Assembly: GCA_002841865.1 (NCBI GenBank) | Contig: PHBD01000028.1 | Span: forward strand, 1 to 45,574 | Length of the DNA stretch: 45,574 bases | From: Deltaproteobacteria bacterium HGW-Deltaproteobacteria-19 | GTDB taxonomy: Bacteria > Desulfobacterota > Syntrophia > Syntrophales > PHBD01 | Direction of reading: 5' to 3' | In this document: positions 9,814 to 18,247 of the stretch, piece by piece | How positions within the stretch are numbered: the first letter of the stretch is position 1 | Layout: every line of letters starts with the position of its first letter | The notes under the pieces: generated by a model | Seen by the model: only the letters and a program-made list of their open reading frames with translations | What the model was told of the DNA's origin: nothing | The model's database searches: none | Program-made: the position numbers and the translations under genes

Positions 9814-10371
9814 ATGAAAGAGAAGGTATTTGCCACGCTGAAGGAAGATTTGGAACGGTCCGCAGGAGCCTTGGAGAAGTCGTTCAGCAAGGTCCGGACG
9901 GGCCGTGCCTCCCTGGCGCTTCTGGACGGGATCAAGGTCGATTACTACGGGGTGCCCACGCCACTGAACCAGGTGGCCAACCTCTCGATCCCGGAGAGCC
10001 GGATGATCCTGATCTCTCCCTGGGACACCAGCGTCATCGGGGCCATCGAAAAGGCAATCCAGAAGGCAGATATCGGCCTCACGCCCACCAATGACGGAAA
10101 GCTGGTGCGCCTGGCCATTCCGGCGCTCACGGAGGAGCGCCGGAAGGAACTGGTCAAGGTCGTCAAGAAGATGACCGAGGAATGCAAGGTCAAGCTCAGA
10201 AACGCGCGCCGCTATGCCAACGAGGAGTTCAAGACCCTGAAGAAGGACAACAAGATCTCCGAGGACGAGATGTTCACCCAGCAGGAGGAAGTGAAAAAGC
10301 GCATGGACAAGGCCATCGAAAAGGTGGATGCCCTCCTGGCTGCGAAAGAAAAGGAGATCATGGAAATCTGA
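9814..10371 (+). CDS. frr: Ribosome recycling factor
   Basis: The 185-residue factor works with EF-G to split post-termination ribosomes. Typical segments are KVRTGRASLALLDGI, YYGVPTPLNQVANL and the C-terminal three-helix-bundle repeats ending in VDALLAAKEKEIMEI. The length is that of the family. It starts three bases after pyrH, with GGAGCG as ribosome site. An intrinsic terminator follows 90 bases later, so frr closes the rpsB operon. Confidence 0.97.
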   Translation: MKEKVFATLKEDLERSAGALEKSFSKVRTGRASLALLDGIKVDYYGVPTPLNQVANLSIPESRMILISPWDTSVIGAIEKAIQKADIGLTPTNDGKLVRLAIPALTEERRKELVKVVKKMTEECKVKLRNARRYANEEFKTLKKDNKISEDEMFTQQEEVKKRMDKAIEKVDALLAAKEKEIMEI

Positions 10372-10460
10372 AGGGGCAGCTTGCGAACGCATCGCTCAGA
10401 GGAAGGTTTCCGGCGATTATGGGTTGATAGGGTTTCCGGTCCCGCAGGGCCGGCATTGAA

Positions 10461-10486
10461 AAGGGAGCAGAGGCTCCCTTTTTTTT
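10461..10486 (+). terminator. Intrinsic terminator of the rpsB-tsf-pyrH-frr operon
   Basis: Stem AAGGGAGC (10461-10468) with GCTCCCTT (10473-10480), loop AGAG, and eight Ts (10479-10486, the first two shared with the stem). This is a strong canonical structure. Confidence 0.9.
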
Positions 10487-10492
10487 ATCAGA

Positions 10493-10609
10493 CGGTTGAA
10501 ATGGGGCTGTCTGCTGCGTTCCCCTCGTCCCTCGCCATTCGACGTACCAGGAAGTACGCCTCATGGCTCGTGACTTTGGGAGCCTTGCATCCAACCTCTT
10601 TTGAACAGC
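10493..10609 (-). repeat. Interspersed repeat with terminal inverted repeats, copy A
   Basis: Read on the minus strand, this 117-bp segment aligns along its whole length with 11604-11719. Shared blocks are CTGTTCAAAA at one end, GGATGCAAGGC, TACGTCGA.TGGCGA and GAACGCAGCAGAC near the other. It contains an inner CGTAC-N6-GTACG hairpin. Together with the terminator it fills the 329-base frr-uppS gap; nothing else is evident there. Confidence 0.75.
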
Positions 10610-10700
10610 TTGGGAAGTTGATTGAGTTCCTGCGGGGACGTGCGATTGCATTCGACCGGGGGATGTGTTACGGCCGGAAGCAAGGGGGAAGAGTCTATCC

Positions 10701-11438
10701 GTGAGCGATTTCAACGAGATCGATTCGAAAAATCTACCGGGGCATATTGCCGTGATCATGGACGGCAACGGTCGTTGGGCAAAGAAGCACGCCATGGGAA
10801 GGATAGCCGGGCACCGGAAGGGGGCCGAGGCGGTTCGGACCACGGTTCGGACCTGTCGGGAACTCGGCATCAAGTGCCTGACGCTGTATGCCTTTTCTGT
10901 GGAGAACTGGCTGCGGCCGGCCCGGGAGGTATCGGCCCTGATGGACCTGCTGGTGGACTATCTGCAGTCGGAATCACGGGAGCTTCAGGAACAGGGAATC
11001 CGCCTTCAGACAATCGGAAACACCGGTGCACTGCGGGAACCGGTGCAGCGCTTTCTCCGGGAAACGATGGAGGCCACGAAGGAGAACCGGGAGATGGTCC
11101 TGATCCTGGCGCTGAGCTACGGCGGCCGGGACGAGATTCTCCAGGCTGCCCGCGCTCTGGCCGGAAAATGTTCGGCCGGACTCCTTGCCCCCGGAGACAT
11201 CTCGAAAGACTTGTTCGAAGAACACCTCCAGACCGCCGGGATTCGCGATCCGGACCTGCTGGTCCGGACCAGCGGCGAATTCCGGATCAGCAATTTTCTC
11301 CTCTGGCAGATGGCCTACACGGAGTTCTATTTTACCGACGTCCTGTGGCCGGATTTCGACCGCAATGAGCTCCTGAAGGCGATTGCCGCTTATCAGCAGC
11401 GGGAGAGAAGGTTTGGGTTGACGTCCGAACAACTCTAG
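10701..11438 (+). CDS. uppS: Undecaprenyl diphosphate synthase (cis-isoprenyl transferase)
   Basis: The 245-residue enzyme adds isopentenyl units to farnesyl diphosphate to give the C55 lipid carrier for peptidoglycan. GTG 10701 is preferred (GGGGGA upstream, product MSDFNEIDSKNLPGH); GTG 10665 is the alternative. HIAVIMDGNGRWA carries the catalytic Asp21. GHRKGAE, TLYAFSVENW, LALSYGGRDEI and DLLVRTSGEFRISNFLLWQ are all present. The gene begins an isoprenoid/envelope block, but repeat copies separate it from its neighbours on both sides. Confidence 0.96.
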   Translation: MSDFNEIDSKNLPGHIAVIMDGNGRWAKKHAMGRIAGHRKGAEAVRTTVRTCRELGIKCLTLYAFSVENWLRPAREVSALMDLLVDYLQSESRELQEQGIRLQTIGNTGALREPVQRFLRETMEATKENREMVLILALSYGGRDEILQAARALAGKCSAGLLAPGDISKDLFEEHLQTAGIRDPDLLVRTSGEFRISNFLLWQMAYTEFYFTDVLWPDFDRNELLKAIAAYQQRERRFGLTSEQL

Positions 11439-11446
11439 CGGGCGGG

Positions 11447-11463
11447 CTGTTGAAAAACGCTCG
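11447..11463 (-). repeat. Isolated end of the interspersed repeat
   Basis: CTGTTGAAAAACGCTCG matches the terminal inverted repeat of copy B (11703-11719 read in reverse) at 16 of 17 bases, but the following sequence does not match the repeat body. Its terminal sequence lies only nine bases after the uppS stop. Confidence 0.55.
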
Positions 11464-11603
11464 CCTGCATCTCGGTATGACTGTGGGACGGTGAATCGGA
11501 CTCGTTCCCCGTGGAAACATCCCGGCTCGATGCACGGGATCGCCGGCAAGGAACGGAGGATTATTCGCCCATCGGTAAACAGCTGAATAGGTATTCAACC
11601 GGG

Positions 11604-11719
11604 CTGTTCAAAAATGCCCGGATGCAAGGCCCCCGAAATCCTGAGCCGCGAGTCGTACCCGTTCGTACGTCGAGTGGCGAAGGATGAGGGAAACGCAGCA
11701 GACGGGCGTTTTTCAACAG
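11604..11719 (+). repeat. Interspersed repeat with terminal inverted repeats, copy B
   Basis: The 116-bp element has a left end CTGTTCAAAAATGCCCG (11604-11620) and a right end CGGGCGTTTTTCAACAG (11703-11719) that are inverted copies with two mismatches. Similarity extends a few bases outward. An inner CGTAC-N6-GTACG hairpin is shared with copy A. Its right end abuts the ribosome-binding site of cdsA. It has no coding capacity and resembles a MITE. Confidence 0.8.
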
Positions 11720-11731
11720 ACCGGAGGTGTC

Positions 11732-12541
11732 ATGGCGAGTTCACACTTACAACGCTGGCTCACGGCGATCGTTGCCGTGCCGATCCTGTTCGCCCTGGTT
11801 CTTTTCGGCGGGGAGATACTCTTCTTCCTGCTGATCCTGGCCGTCGTCCTCCTCGGGATGGAGGAATACACCCGCATGTCCTTCGGGGAAGGGCATCCCT
11901 GGGAGCGATGGGAGGGGCTTCTCTTTGCCGGCGCGGTCTGCCTGGCCGCCCGGACCGGCGATCCCCGCGTCCTGATGGCCGTGGTCGCCTTCTCAATCCT
12001 GATTGCTTTCATGACATATCTGCCCCGGATCCGGGAGGAACACTTCGACATCCTCCCGGTGCAGAAGCTTGCCTTCGGCATCCTTTACATCCCCCTGATG
12101 ATGTCCCACATCATCATGGTCCGCCAGGCCCCGGACGGGGTCCTGTGGATCTTTTTCGTCCTTGTTCTGGCATTTTCGGGAGACGTGGCGGCCTATTACG
12201 TGGGCCGGACCTTCGGTCGGGGCAAGCTGCTCCCGCTCGTAAGCCCCGGGAAGACCGTCGAGGGGACCCTTGGACTGTTCGCCGGGAGCATCGTCTGCTG
12301 CCTCATCTACCGGCACTTTTTCCTGCCGGCCCTGCCGGTGGGGCACACGGTGGCCCTGGCCCTGGCCGGTAGCGTCATCGGGCAGCTGGGCGACCTCTGC
12401 GAGTCGGCCCTGAAGAGGGCCTCGGGAACGAAGGATTCGGGAACGCTCCTCCCCGGTCACGGAGGCTTCCTGGACCGCCTGGACTGCCTCATCTTCATCG
12501 GGCCGTTCGTCTACTACTACAAGCTGTTCCTTCTACCATGA
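11732..12541 (+). CDS. cdsA: Phosphatidate cytidylyltransferase
   Basis: The 269-residue multi-pass membrane enzyme makes CDP-diacylglycerol from phosphatidate and CTP. ATG 11732 is chosen because GGAGG lies 4-5 bases upstream; an in-frame ATG at 11684 lies inside the repeat and would add a repeat-encoded leader. Several hydrophobic helices are visible. The C-terminal family signature (S...KR...KD......PGHGG..DR.D) is complete as SALKRASGTKDSGTLLPGHG followed by GFLDRLD. It overlaps dxr by four bases (ATGA), which indicates coupled translation. Confidence 0.95.
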   Translation: MASSHLQRWLTAIVAVPILFALVLFGGEILFFLLILAVVLLGMEEYTRMSFGEGHPWERWEGLLFAGAVCLAARTGDPRVLMAVVAFSILIAFMTYLPRIREEHFDILPVQKLAFGILYIPLMMSHIIMVRQAPDGVLWIFFVLVLAFSGDVAAYYVGRTFGRGKLLPLVSPGKTVEGTLGLFAGSIVCCLIYRHFFLPALPVGHTVALALAGSVIGQLGDLCESALKRASGTKDSGTLLPGHGGFLDRLDCLIFIGPFVYYYKLFLLP

Positions 12542-13698
12542 AAAAACTGTCGATTCTCGGATCCACCGGATCCATCGGAACCAACTCCCTGGACGTGGTG
12601 CGGCGGAACCGTGACCGCTTCGACGTGGTTGCCCTTGCCGCGGGCCGCAACCTGAATCTGCTGAAAGAGCAGATCGCGGAGTTCGATCCGGAGGTTGTCT
12701 CCGTCATTGACGATGAACATGCCCGGCGCCTCCGGGAGATGGCTGGTCCGATTCGGGCGGACATCCTCTCCGGTACGGAAGGCTATTGCCAATGCGCCTC
12801 TGTCACGGGTGCGGACATGGTCCTGTCGGCCCTGGTGGGCGCGGCCGGGCTTCTCCCGACGATAGCGGCCATCGAGGCGGGAAAGGACATCGCCCTGGCC
12901 AACAAGGAGACCCTCGTCACTGCCGGGTCCCTGGTCATGGAGCGGGTCCGGGCGAAGGGAGTCCGGCTGCTTCCCGTGGACAGCGAGCACAGCGCAGTCT
13001 TCCAATGCCTCGAAGGGCAGCAGCACGGGGCTGTGCGGCGAATCGTGCTCACGGCATCGGGGGGGCCGTTTCTCCACCACAGCCGGGAGCAGATGGCGGC
13101 CGTCACCCCTGCGGAGGCCCTGAAGCACCCGAACTGGACCATGGGCCGCAAGATCACCATCGACTCGGCCTCCATGATGAACAAGGGGCTGGAAGTCATC
13201 GAGGCGCGGTGGCTCTTCGATGTGGATTACGACCGGATCGATGTGGTCATCCATCCCCGGAGCATCGTCCACTCCATGGTGGAGTTCCGGGACGGCTCCA
13301 TCCTGGCCCAGCTGGGCGTGCCGGACATGAGGATCCCCATCGCTTATGCGCTGACCTGGCCGGAGCGGATCCCCCAGCCGGGCTCTCTCCTCGACCTGAC
13401 CCGGGCGGGCGTTATCGAATTCCTGGATCCTGATCGGGAACGCTTTCCGAGCCTGGAGCTGGCCTATGCCGCCGGTCGGACAGGCGGGACCGCCCCGGCG
13501 GTCCTCAACGGGGCCAACGAGGTCGCTGTGGAGGCTTTCCTGAACGGAAGAATTCGCTTTACAGACATGGCGGCGACGATTAAAGAGGTTCTCTCCAGCC
13601 ACACAAAGGAGGACATCCGGACCGTCGAAGATGTCCTCCGGGCGGACCGCTGGGCCCGGGAAGAGGCCCAAACCATCATCGAGAGGCAAGGCGCTTGA
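12538..13698 (+). CDS. dxr: 1-deoxy-D-xylulose 5-phosphate reductoisomerase
   Basis: The 386-residue enzyme catalyses the second step of the MEP isoprenoid pathway, making 2-C-methyl-D-erythritol 4-phosphate with NADPH. The N-terminal GSTGSIGTNSLDVV is the nucleotide-binding loop. ANKETLV, VDSEHSAVFQCL, TASGGPF, NWTMGRKITIDSASMMNKGLE and ATG/NGANEVAVEAFL equivalents are present. The length is normal. It sits in the common uppS-cdsA-dxr-rseP order. ispG of the same pathway is at 22601. Confidence 0.97.
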   Translation: MKKLSILGSTGSIGTNSLDVVRRNRDRFDVVALAAGRNLNLLKEQIAEFDPEVVSVIDDEHARRLREMAGPIRADILSGTEGYCQCASVTGADMVLSALVGAAGLLPTIAAIEAGKDIALANKETLVTAGSLVMERVRAKGVRLLPVDSEHSAVFQCLEGQQHGAVRRIVLTASGGPFLHHSREQMAAVTPAEALKHPNWTMGRKITIDSASMMNKGLEVIEARWLFDVDYDRIDVVIHPRSIVHSMVEFRDGSILAQLGVPDMRIPIAYALTWPERIPQPGSLLDLTRAGVIEFLDPDRERFPSLELAYAAGRTGGTAPAVLNGANEVAVEAFLNGRIRFTDMAATIKEVLSSHTKEDIRTVEDVLRADRWAREEAQTIIERQGA

Positions 13699-14804
13699 TC
13701 GGCATCAGCATCATATCGGTCATTGTTCTCCTGGGTGTTCTCATCTTCGCCCACGAGCTGGGACATTTCCTGGCGGCCAAATGGGCCGGCGTCGGAGTCC
13801 TGAAGTTTTCCCTGGGCTTCGGCCGGAAGCTCTACAGCCGGAAAATCGGGGAGACGGAGTACCTGCTCTCCCTCGTCCCCCTGGGGGGATACGTAAAGCT
13901 CATGGGGGAATCGGAGGCGGAGCTTCTGCCGGAGGAAGAGCGCCATCGCTCCTTCTCGAACAAGTCCGTCTGGGTCCGGATGGGCATCGTCCTGGCCGGC
14001 CCGGTCTTCAACTTCATTCTGGCCATCCTGATCTTTACCGCCATTTACATGGCCGGCGTGCCGACCCTGACCAGCACGATCGGGTCCATCCAGGAAGGCT
14101 CGGCGGCCCTGGAAGCGGGGATGCTGCCGGCGGACACTGTGGTGGCCATCGACGGGAAGCCGGTACGCAAATGGGAGCACCTGGCGGAGATCATCAGTGC
14201 CAGCGGAGGCCGGACGCTCCGGATCACCGTGGATCGGGCAGGGATTCAGCAGGAGCTTTCCGTCACGCCCCGTTCGATGAAGGCAAAAAACCTCTTCGGA
14301 GAGGAGGTCGATTCCTGGAAGATCGGCGTCACACCTGACCCGAAGATCATGACGGAACGGCTGAATCCGGCCGAAGCGTTCTGGGTCGGCCTGAAGAAAA
14401 CATGGTACCTGAGTGAACTCACCCTGGTGAGCATCGTCAAGATCTTCGAAGGGGTCATCTCCCCGAAGACCCTGGGAGGCCCGATCTTCATCGCCCAGCT
14501 TGCCGGTGCCCAGGTCAAGGAAGGGCTGGTTCCCTTTTTCCTCCTGATGGCGCTGTTGAGCATCAACCTGGGAGTTCTCAACCTCCTGCCGATCCCGATT
14601 CTCGACGGCGGGCATCTCCTGTTCTATGTCATCGAAGCGGTCATTCGGCGGCCGGTGAGCATGAAAATTCGCGAAATCGCCCAGCAGGTGGGTTTTGCCT
14701 TTCTCATTCTCCTGATGGTCTTCGTGTTCGGGATGGACATCGATCGGCTCCTGGGAGACAACCCGATTTACGAAGGCTTCGTGCGCTTCTTTACCGGTAA
14801 ATAA
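13695..14804 (+). CDS. rseP: RIP metalloprotease RseP (site-2 protease family)
   Basis: The 369-residue inner-membrane zinc protease carries out regulated intramembrane proteolysis, typically releasing sigma factors by cleaving anti-sigma factors. Its start is TTG 13695, overlapping the dxr stop by four bases. HELGH at residues 20-24 is the catalytic zinc site. A PDZ domain occupies about residues 115-200 (GSIQEGSAALEAGMLPADTV). The second metal motif NLLPIPILDGGH lies in a C-terminal helix. It has one PDZ domain, as in many non-enteric RseP proteins. Confidence 0.94.
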   Translation: MIGISIISVIVLLGVLIFAHELGHFLAAKWAGVGVLKFSLGFGRKLYSRKIGETEYLLSLVPLGGYVKLMGESEAELLPEEERHRSFSNKSVWVRMGIVLAGPVFNFILAILIFTAIYMAGVPTLTSTIGSIQEGSAALEAGMLPADTVVAIDGKPVRKWEHLAEIISASGGRTLRITVDRAGIQQELSVTPRSMKAKNLFGEEVDSWKIGVTPDPKIMTERLNPAEAFWVGLKKTWYLSELTLVSIVKIFEGVISPKTLGGPIFIAQLAGAQVKEGLVPFFLLMALLSINLGVLNLLPIPILDGGHLLFYVIEAVIRRPVSMKIREIAQQVGFAFLILLMVFVFGMDIDRLLGDNPIYEGFVRFFTGK

Positions 14805-15526
14805 TGAAGATCCTGGCGCTGGACACGGCAACCAAGTCGGCTTCCGCGGCCCTCCTGGAGGATGAACGGGTCCTGGCGGAGGGGTACGCAGACCTGGGCC
14901 GCCACCACGCAACCGTTGTCCTTCCCTTCGTCCAGTCCATCCTCGATCTTGCCGGCATTCCCATCGAGGAGATCGATCTCCTGGCCGGAACGGCCGGTCC
15001 GGGTTCATTCACGGGACTTCGCATCGGGGCGGGAACCCTCAAGGGGCTGGCGCTGGCCACGGGAAAACCGATCGTGCCCGTCTCCACCCTGGAGACACTG
15101 GCCATGAATGCCGCCGGGGGCGGCATTCCCGTCTGCCCACTCCTCGACGCTCGCAAGGGACAGGTCTACGGAGCCATCTACCGTTTCGGCGAGACCGGCC
15201 TTCCCCATGCCGTGATCGCTGATGCAACGGTGCTCCTCGCGGATCTCCTGGACAAGATTTGCGAACCGGTCCTCTTTCTGGGCGAAGGGGCGGTCGTCCA
15301 TGCGGAGGCGATCCGGGAGAGGCTTGGCGAGAAAGCCTGTTTCGGCCCGCCCTTGCTGAACGGCATCCGGGCCTCCGCGGCTGGTTGGCTGGCGTTTCAC
15401 TACTATCGCGCGGGACGCTCCGCCGACCCGCTGACGTTCATCCCCGCCTATCTGCGACAGTCCGAAGCGGAAACGAAAGCTCCCCCGCCGGGTCATGGGG
15501 CGGGAGAGTGTGCGCTTCCCAAATGA
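14804..15526 (+). CDS. tsaB: tRNA t6A threonylcarbamoyltransferase complex subunit TsaB
   Basis: The 240-residue protein has an ASKHA fold: ILALDTATKSASAAL at the N-terminus, LAGTAGPGSFTGLRIG, and DARKGQVYGAIY. TsaB partners TsaD and TsaE in adding threonylcarbamoyl to A37 of ANN-decoding tRNAs. It starts inside the rseP stop (TAATG), so the five genes uppS to tsaB may share one mRNA apart from the repeat-filled uppS-cdsA gap. The last 20 residues look like an unconserved tail. Confidence 0.92.
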   Translation: MKILALDTATKSASAALLEDERVLAEGYADLGRHHATVVLPFVQSILDLAGIPIEEIDLLAGTAGPGSFTGLRIGAGTLKGLALATGKPIVPVSTLETLAMNAAGGGIPVCPLLDARKGQVYGAIYRFGETGLPHAVIADATVLLADLLDKICEPVLFLGEGAVVHAEAIRERLGEKACFGPPLLNGIRASAAGWLAFHYYRAGRSADPLTFIPAYLRQSEAETKAPPPGHGAGECALPK

Positions 15527-15560
15527 TCGCAGCGACAAGGCTCGCCGGGCCGGAACTCCG

Positions 15561-15587
15561 TTGACATCCGGGCTGATCTCGGATAAT
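15561..15587 (+). promoter_or_regulatory. Probable promoter of psd-pssA
   Basis: A perfect TTGACA (15561-15566) is followed by GATAAT (15582-15587) after 15 bases, or ATAATA after 16. This lies about 50 bases before psd in the 111-base gap after tsaB. The spacing is short for the best -10. Confidence 0.45.
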
Positions 15588-15637
15588 AGGCAAATCACAG
15601 TCCGGGTTTGGCCGTCACTTGTCGGGAGAGTGGATTC

Positions 15638-16276
15638 ATGAGCCGAAACAGTATCATCGTGCCGGAAGGCATCCCTTTTATCGCAGTCCCGGCCATTTTT
15701 GCCCTTACCTCCTGGTTTGCCGGTTACCCCGTCTCTGCGACCCTGCTCACGCTCATTACCGCCTTCGTCCTCTGGTTTTTCCGGAATCCCGAAAGAAAGA
15801 CCCCGGATGCACCGGGCCTCGTGATTTCTCCCGCCGACGGGAAGGTCATCTTCATCGGCGAGGCGGAAGAGGCGGATATCCTGAAGGGCCGAGCAAAGAA
15901 GATCTCCATCTTCATGAACGTGTTCAACGTCCACGTGAACCGCATTCCCTGTTCCGGGACGGTGGAGGGGATCCGCTACTACAAGGGGAAGTTTCTCGTG
16001 GCGAGCCTGGACAAGGCTTCCTCGGACAACGAGCGCAACGCCGTCCTGATCAGGACCGAGGACGGAAAAAAAATCCTGACGATTCAGATCGCCGGGTTGG
16101 TAGCCAGGAGGATCGTCTGCTGGCTGAAAGAGGGAATGAACGTAACCCGCGGCGAGCGTTTCGGGCTCATCCGGTTCGGCTCGCGGCTGGACGTCTTCCT
16201 GCCCCTGGAGTCCGCCATCTCCGTGAAAGTCGGAGACGTGACCCGGGCCGGGGAGACCCCCCTGGGGGTGCTTTAG
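15638..16276 (+). CDS. psd: Phosphatidylserine decarboxylase proenzyme (short type)
   Basis: The 212-residue short-form enzyme converts phosphatidylserine to phosphatidylethanolamine. The start at 15638 has GGGAG about ten bases upstream; the in-frame 15608 start lacks support. The self-processing site is RFGSRLD, with Ser182 the expected precursor of the pyruvoyl group. The VISPADGKVIFIGEAEE and FMNVFNVHVNRIPCSG blocks agree with the family. The next gene overlaps by one base and makes its substrate. Confidence 0.94.
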   Translation: MSRNSIIVPEGIPFIAVPAIFALTSWFAGYPVSATLLTLITAFVLWFFRNPERKTPDAPGLVISPADGKVIFIGEAEEADILKGRAKKISIFMNVFNVHVNRIPCSGTVEGIRYYKGKFLVASLDKASSDNERNAVLIRTEDGKKILTIQIAGLVARRIVCWLKEGMNVTRGERFGLIRFGSRLDVFLPLESAISVKVGDVTRAGETPLGVL

Positions 16277-17070
16277 TGAATGAGAAATCCGGTCGTATGC
16301 GCGACGGAATGAAGAAGGGAATTTACGTCCTCCCGAACCTCTTCACGACGGCCAGCATGCTGTGCGGCTTCTACTCTGTGGTTGTCTCGACCCACGGCCA
16401 GTTCGAAACGGCCGCCTGGGCGATTATGGCGGCCCTCGTCCTGGACGGCCTGGATGGCAGGATCGCCCGGATGACGAACACGACCAGCAAGTTCGGAGCC
16501 GAGTATGATTCCCTGGCGGACCTGGTGGCATTCGGTGTCGCACCGTCCATTCTGGCCTATACCTGGTCTCTCTCTGCCTTCGGCAAATGGGGATGGCTGG
16601 CGGCCTTCCTGTTCGTCACGTGCGGGGCACTGCGACTCGCCCGGTTCAACATCCAGATCGGCATCGTCGAGAGCAAGGTGTTCAACGGGCTGCCCATTCC
16701 GGGAGCGGCATCCGTGGTCGCAACGGGGGTTCTTCTTTACCACTACCTGGGATTCCAGGGGATGTTCCCCAATGCCGGAGTCCTGGTCGGCGTCATCTGC
16801 CTGTCGCTGTTCATGGTGAGCAGCATCAAGTACTACAGCTTCAAGGATCTGAATTTCTTCGCCCGAAAACCGTTCATATCCTTCGTAGTGATCGTGATCG
16901 TCCTGGTCATCGTCGTCGCGGAGCCCCAGATCATGATCTTCACGTTCTTTACAGGATACAGCCTCTCCGGCCCGGCATGGCTCATCTATAAGCTGATCCG
17001 GAGGGTGATTTACGGCGCAGGGGCCAATAATAAGGGTTCCGCCGAACCGCATCATATGACAAAGAAGTAG
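16276..17070 (+). CDS. pssA: CDP-diacylglycerol-serine O-phosphatidyltransferase
   Basis: The 264-residue integral membrane enzyme makes phosphatidylserine from CDP-diacylglycerol and serine. The start is GTG 16276, overlapping the psd stop (TAGTG); the open frame runs further upstream but only as a shadow of psd. The CDP-alcohol phosphotransferase motif DGxxAR(x8)Gx3Dx3D is complete from Asp57: DGLDGRIAR, then KFGAEYDSLADL. Several hydrophobic helices follow. With cdsA (CDP-diacylglycerol) and psd (next step) it completes phosphatidylethanolamine synthesis within this window. Confidence 0.95.
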   Translation: MNEKSGRMRDGMKKGIYVLPNLFTTASMLCGFYSVVVSTHGQFETAAWAIMAALVLDGLDGRIARMTNTTSKFGAEYDSLADLVAFGVAPSILAYTWSLSAFGKWGWLAAFLFVTCGALRLARFNIQIGIVESKVFNGLPIPGAASVVATGVLLYHYLGFQGMFPNAGVLVGVICLSLFMVSSIKYYSFKDLNFFARKPFISFVVIVIVLVIVVAEPQIMIFTFFTGYSLSGPAWLIYKLIRRVIYGAGANNKGSAEPHHMTKK

Positions 17071-17160
17071 CAGCCATCAGGAAGGGTAGGCGCAAAGGAA
17101 AGCGGCGGTATGCCCCGTTCCGGAGCTCTGCCCTTTTACTTTGTTCGGAAGGGGTTTGTT

Positions 17161-18174
17161 ATGAATACGTGGAGTGTCGCAGTGGTTGGCGCCACCGGCG
17201 CCGTAGGCAATGAAATGATCCGGATCCTGGAGGAGCGCAACTTTCCCGTGGGCAAGCTGAAGCTCCTGGCTTCAGAGCGATCCCTGGGCAAGTCCCTCGA
17301 GTTCCGGGGGAAGTCTTATCCCGTGGAGGTCCTGAAGGAGGATTCCTTCGGCGGTGTACAGATCGGGCTTTTCTCCGCCGGCGGGAGCATCAGCGAGAAG
17401 TTTGCCCCCATCGCGGCCCAGGCGGGTTGTGTCGTGGTGGACAACACGAGCGCCTTCCGCATGGTGCCGGAGATTCCCCTTGTCGTTCCAGAGGTCAACC
17501 CGGAGGCGATCGCTCAGTACAAGAACCGGGGAATCATCGCGAATCCGAACTGTTCCACCATCCAGATGATGGTTGCCCTGAAGCCGATTCACGATGCGGT
17601 CCGGATCAAGCGAATCGTCGTCTCCACCTATCAGGCCGTCTCGGGTACCGGCAAGAAGGCCATCGAAGAACTGGAGCAGCAGACCCGGGCGCTTCTGGCC
17701 TGCCAGGAACCGACCGTGAAGGTCTATCCTCACCAGATCGCCTTCAATTGCCTGCCCCAGATCGACGTCTTCGTGGAGAACGGATACACAAAGGAAGAGA
17801 TGAAGATGGTCAACGAGACGAAGAAGATCATGGACCCCTCCATCGCGGTGACCGCCACGACGGTCCGGGTGCCCGTGTTCTACAGCCATTCGGAATCGGT
17901 GAACATCGAGACGGAGAGGAAGATCACCGTCGCCGGGGTAAAGGAACTCCTCGCCAAGGCGCCCGGGGTAAAGCTGGTGGACGATCCCGCGAACCGGCAG
18001 TATCCCCTCGCGATTCACGCCGCCGGGAAGGACGAAACCTTCGTGGGGCGGATCCGGGAGGACGAGTCGATCGCCAACGGGATCAACCTCTGGGTCGTCT
18101 CGGACAATCTTCGGAAGGGAGCGGCCCTCAACGCCGTCCAGATCGCCGAGATCCTGATCCAGAAGTACCTGTGA
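17161..18174 (+). CDS. asd: Aspartate-semialdehyde dehydrogenase
   Basis: The 337-residue NADPH enzyme reduces aspartyl phosphate to aspartate semialdehyde for lysine, threonine, methionine and diaminopimelate. ATG 17161 is preferred, with GGAAGGGG six bases upstream; an in-frame 17110 start is unlikely. The N-terminal VVGATGAVGNEM is the cofactor loop. SAGGSISEKF, DNTSAFRM and NPNCSTIQM carry the family pattern, with Cys131 as the catalytic thiol. TYQAVSGTGKKA and the C-terminal GRIREDESIANGINLWVVSDN are also typical. Confidence 0.96.
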   Translation: MNTWSVAVVGATGAVGNEMIRILEERNFPVGKLKLLASERSLGKSLEFRGKSYPVEVLKEDSFGGVQIGLFSAGGSISEKFAPIAAQAGCVVVDNTSAFRMVPEIPLVVPEVNPEAIAQYKNRGIIANPNCSTIQMMVALKPIHDAVRIKRIVVSTYQAVSGTGKKAIEELEQQTRALLACQEPTVKVYPHQIAFNCLPQIDVFVENGYTKEEMKMVNETKKIMDPSIAVTATTVRVPVFYSHSESVNIETERKITVAGVKELLAKAPGVKLVDDPANRQYPLAIHAAGKDETFVGRIREDESIANGINLWVVSDNLRKGAALNAVQIAEILIQKYL

Positions 18175-18247
18175 GAAGCCGGGCGGAGCGCCGGACAGGC
18201 CCGGGCGGCGAGCCGATCAACATCGGATGACCGGGGAGGCGGGGCGG

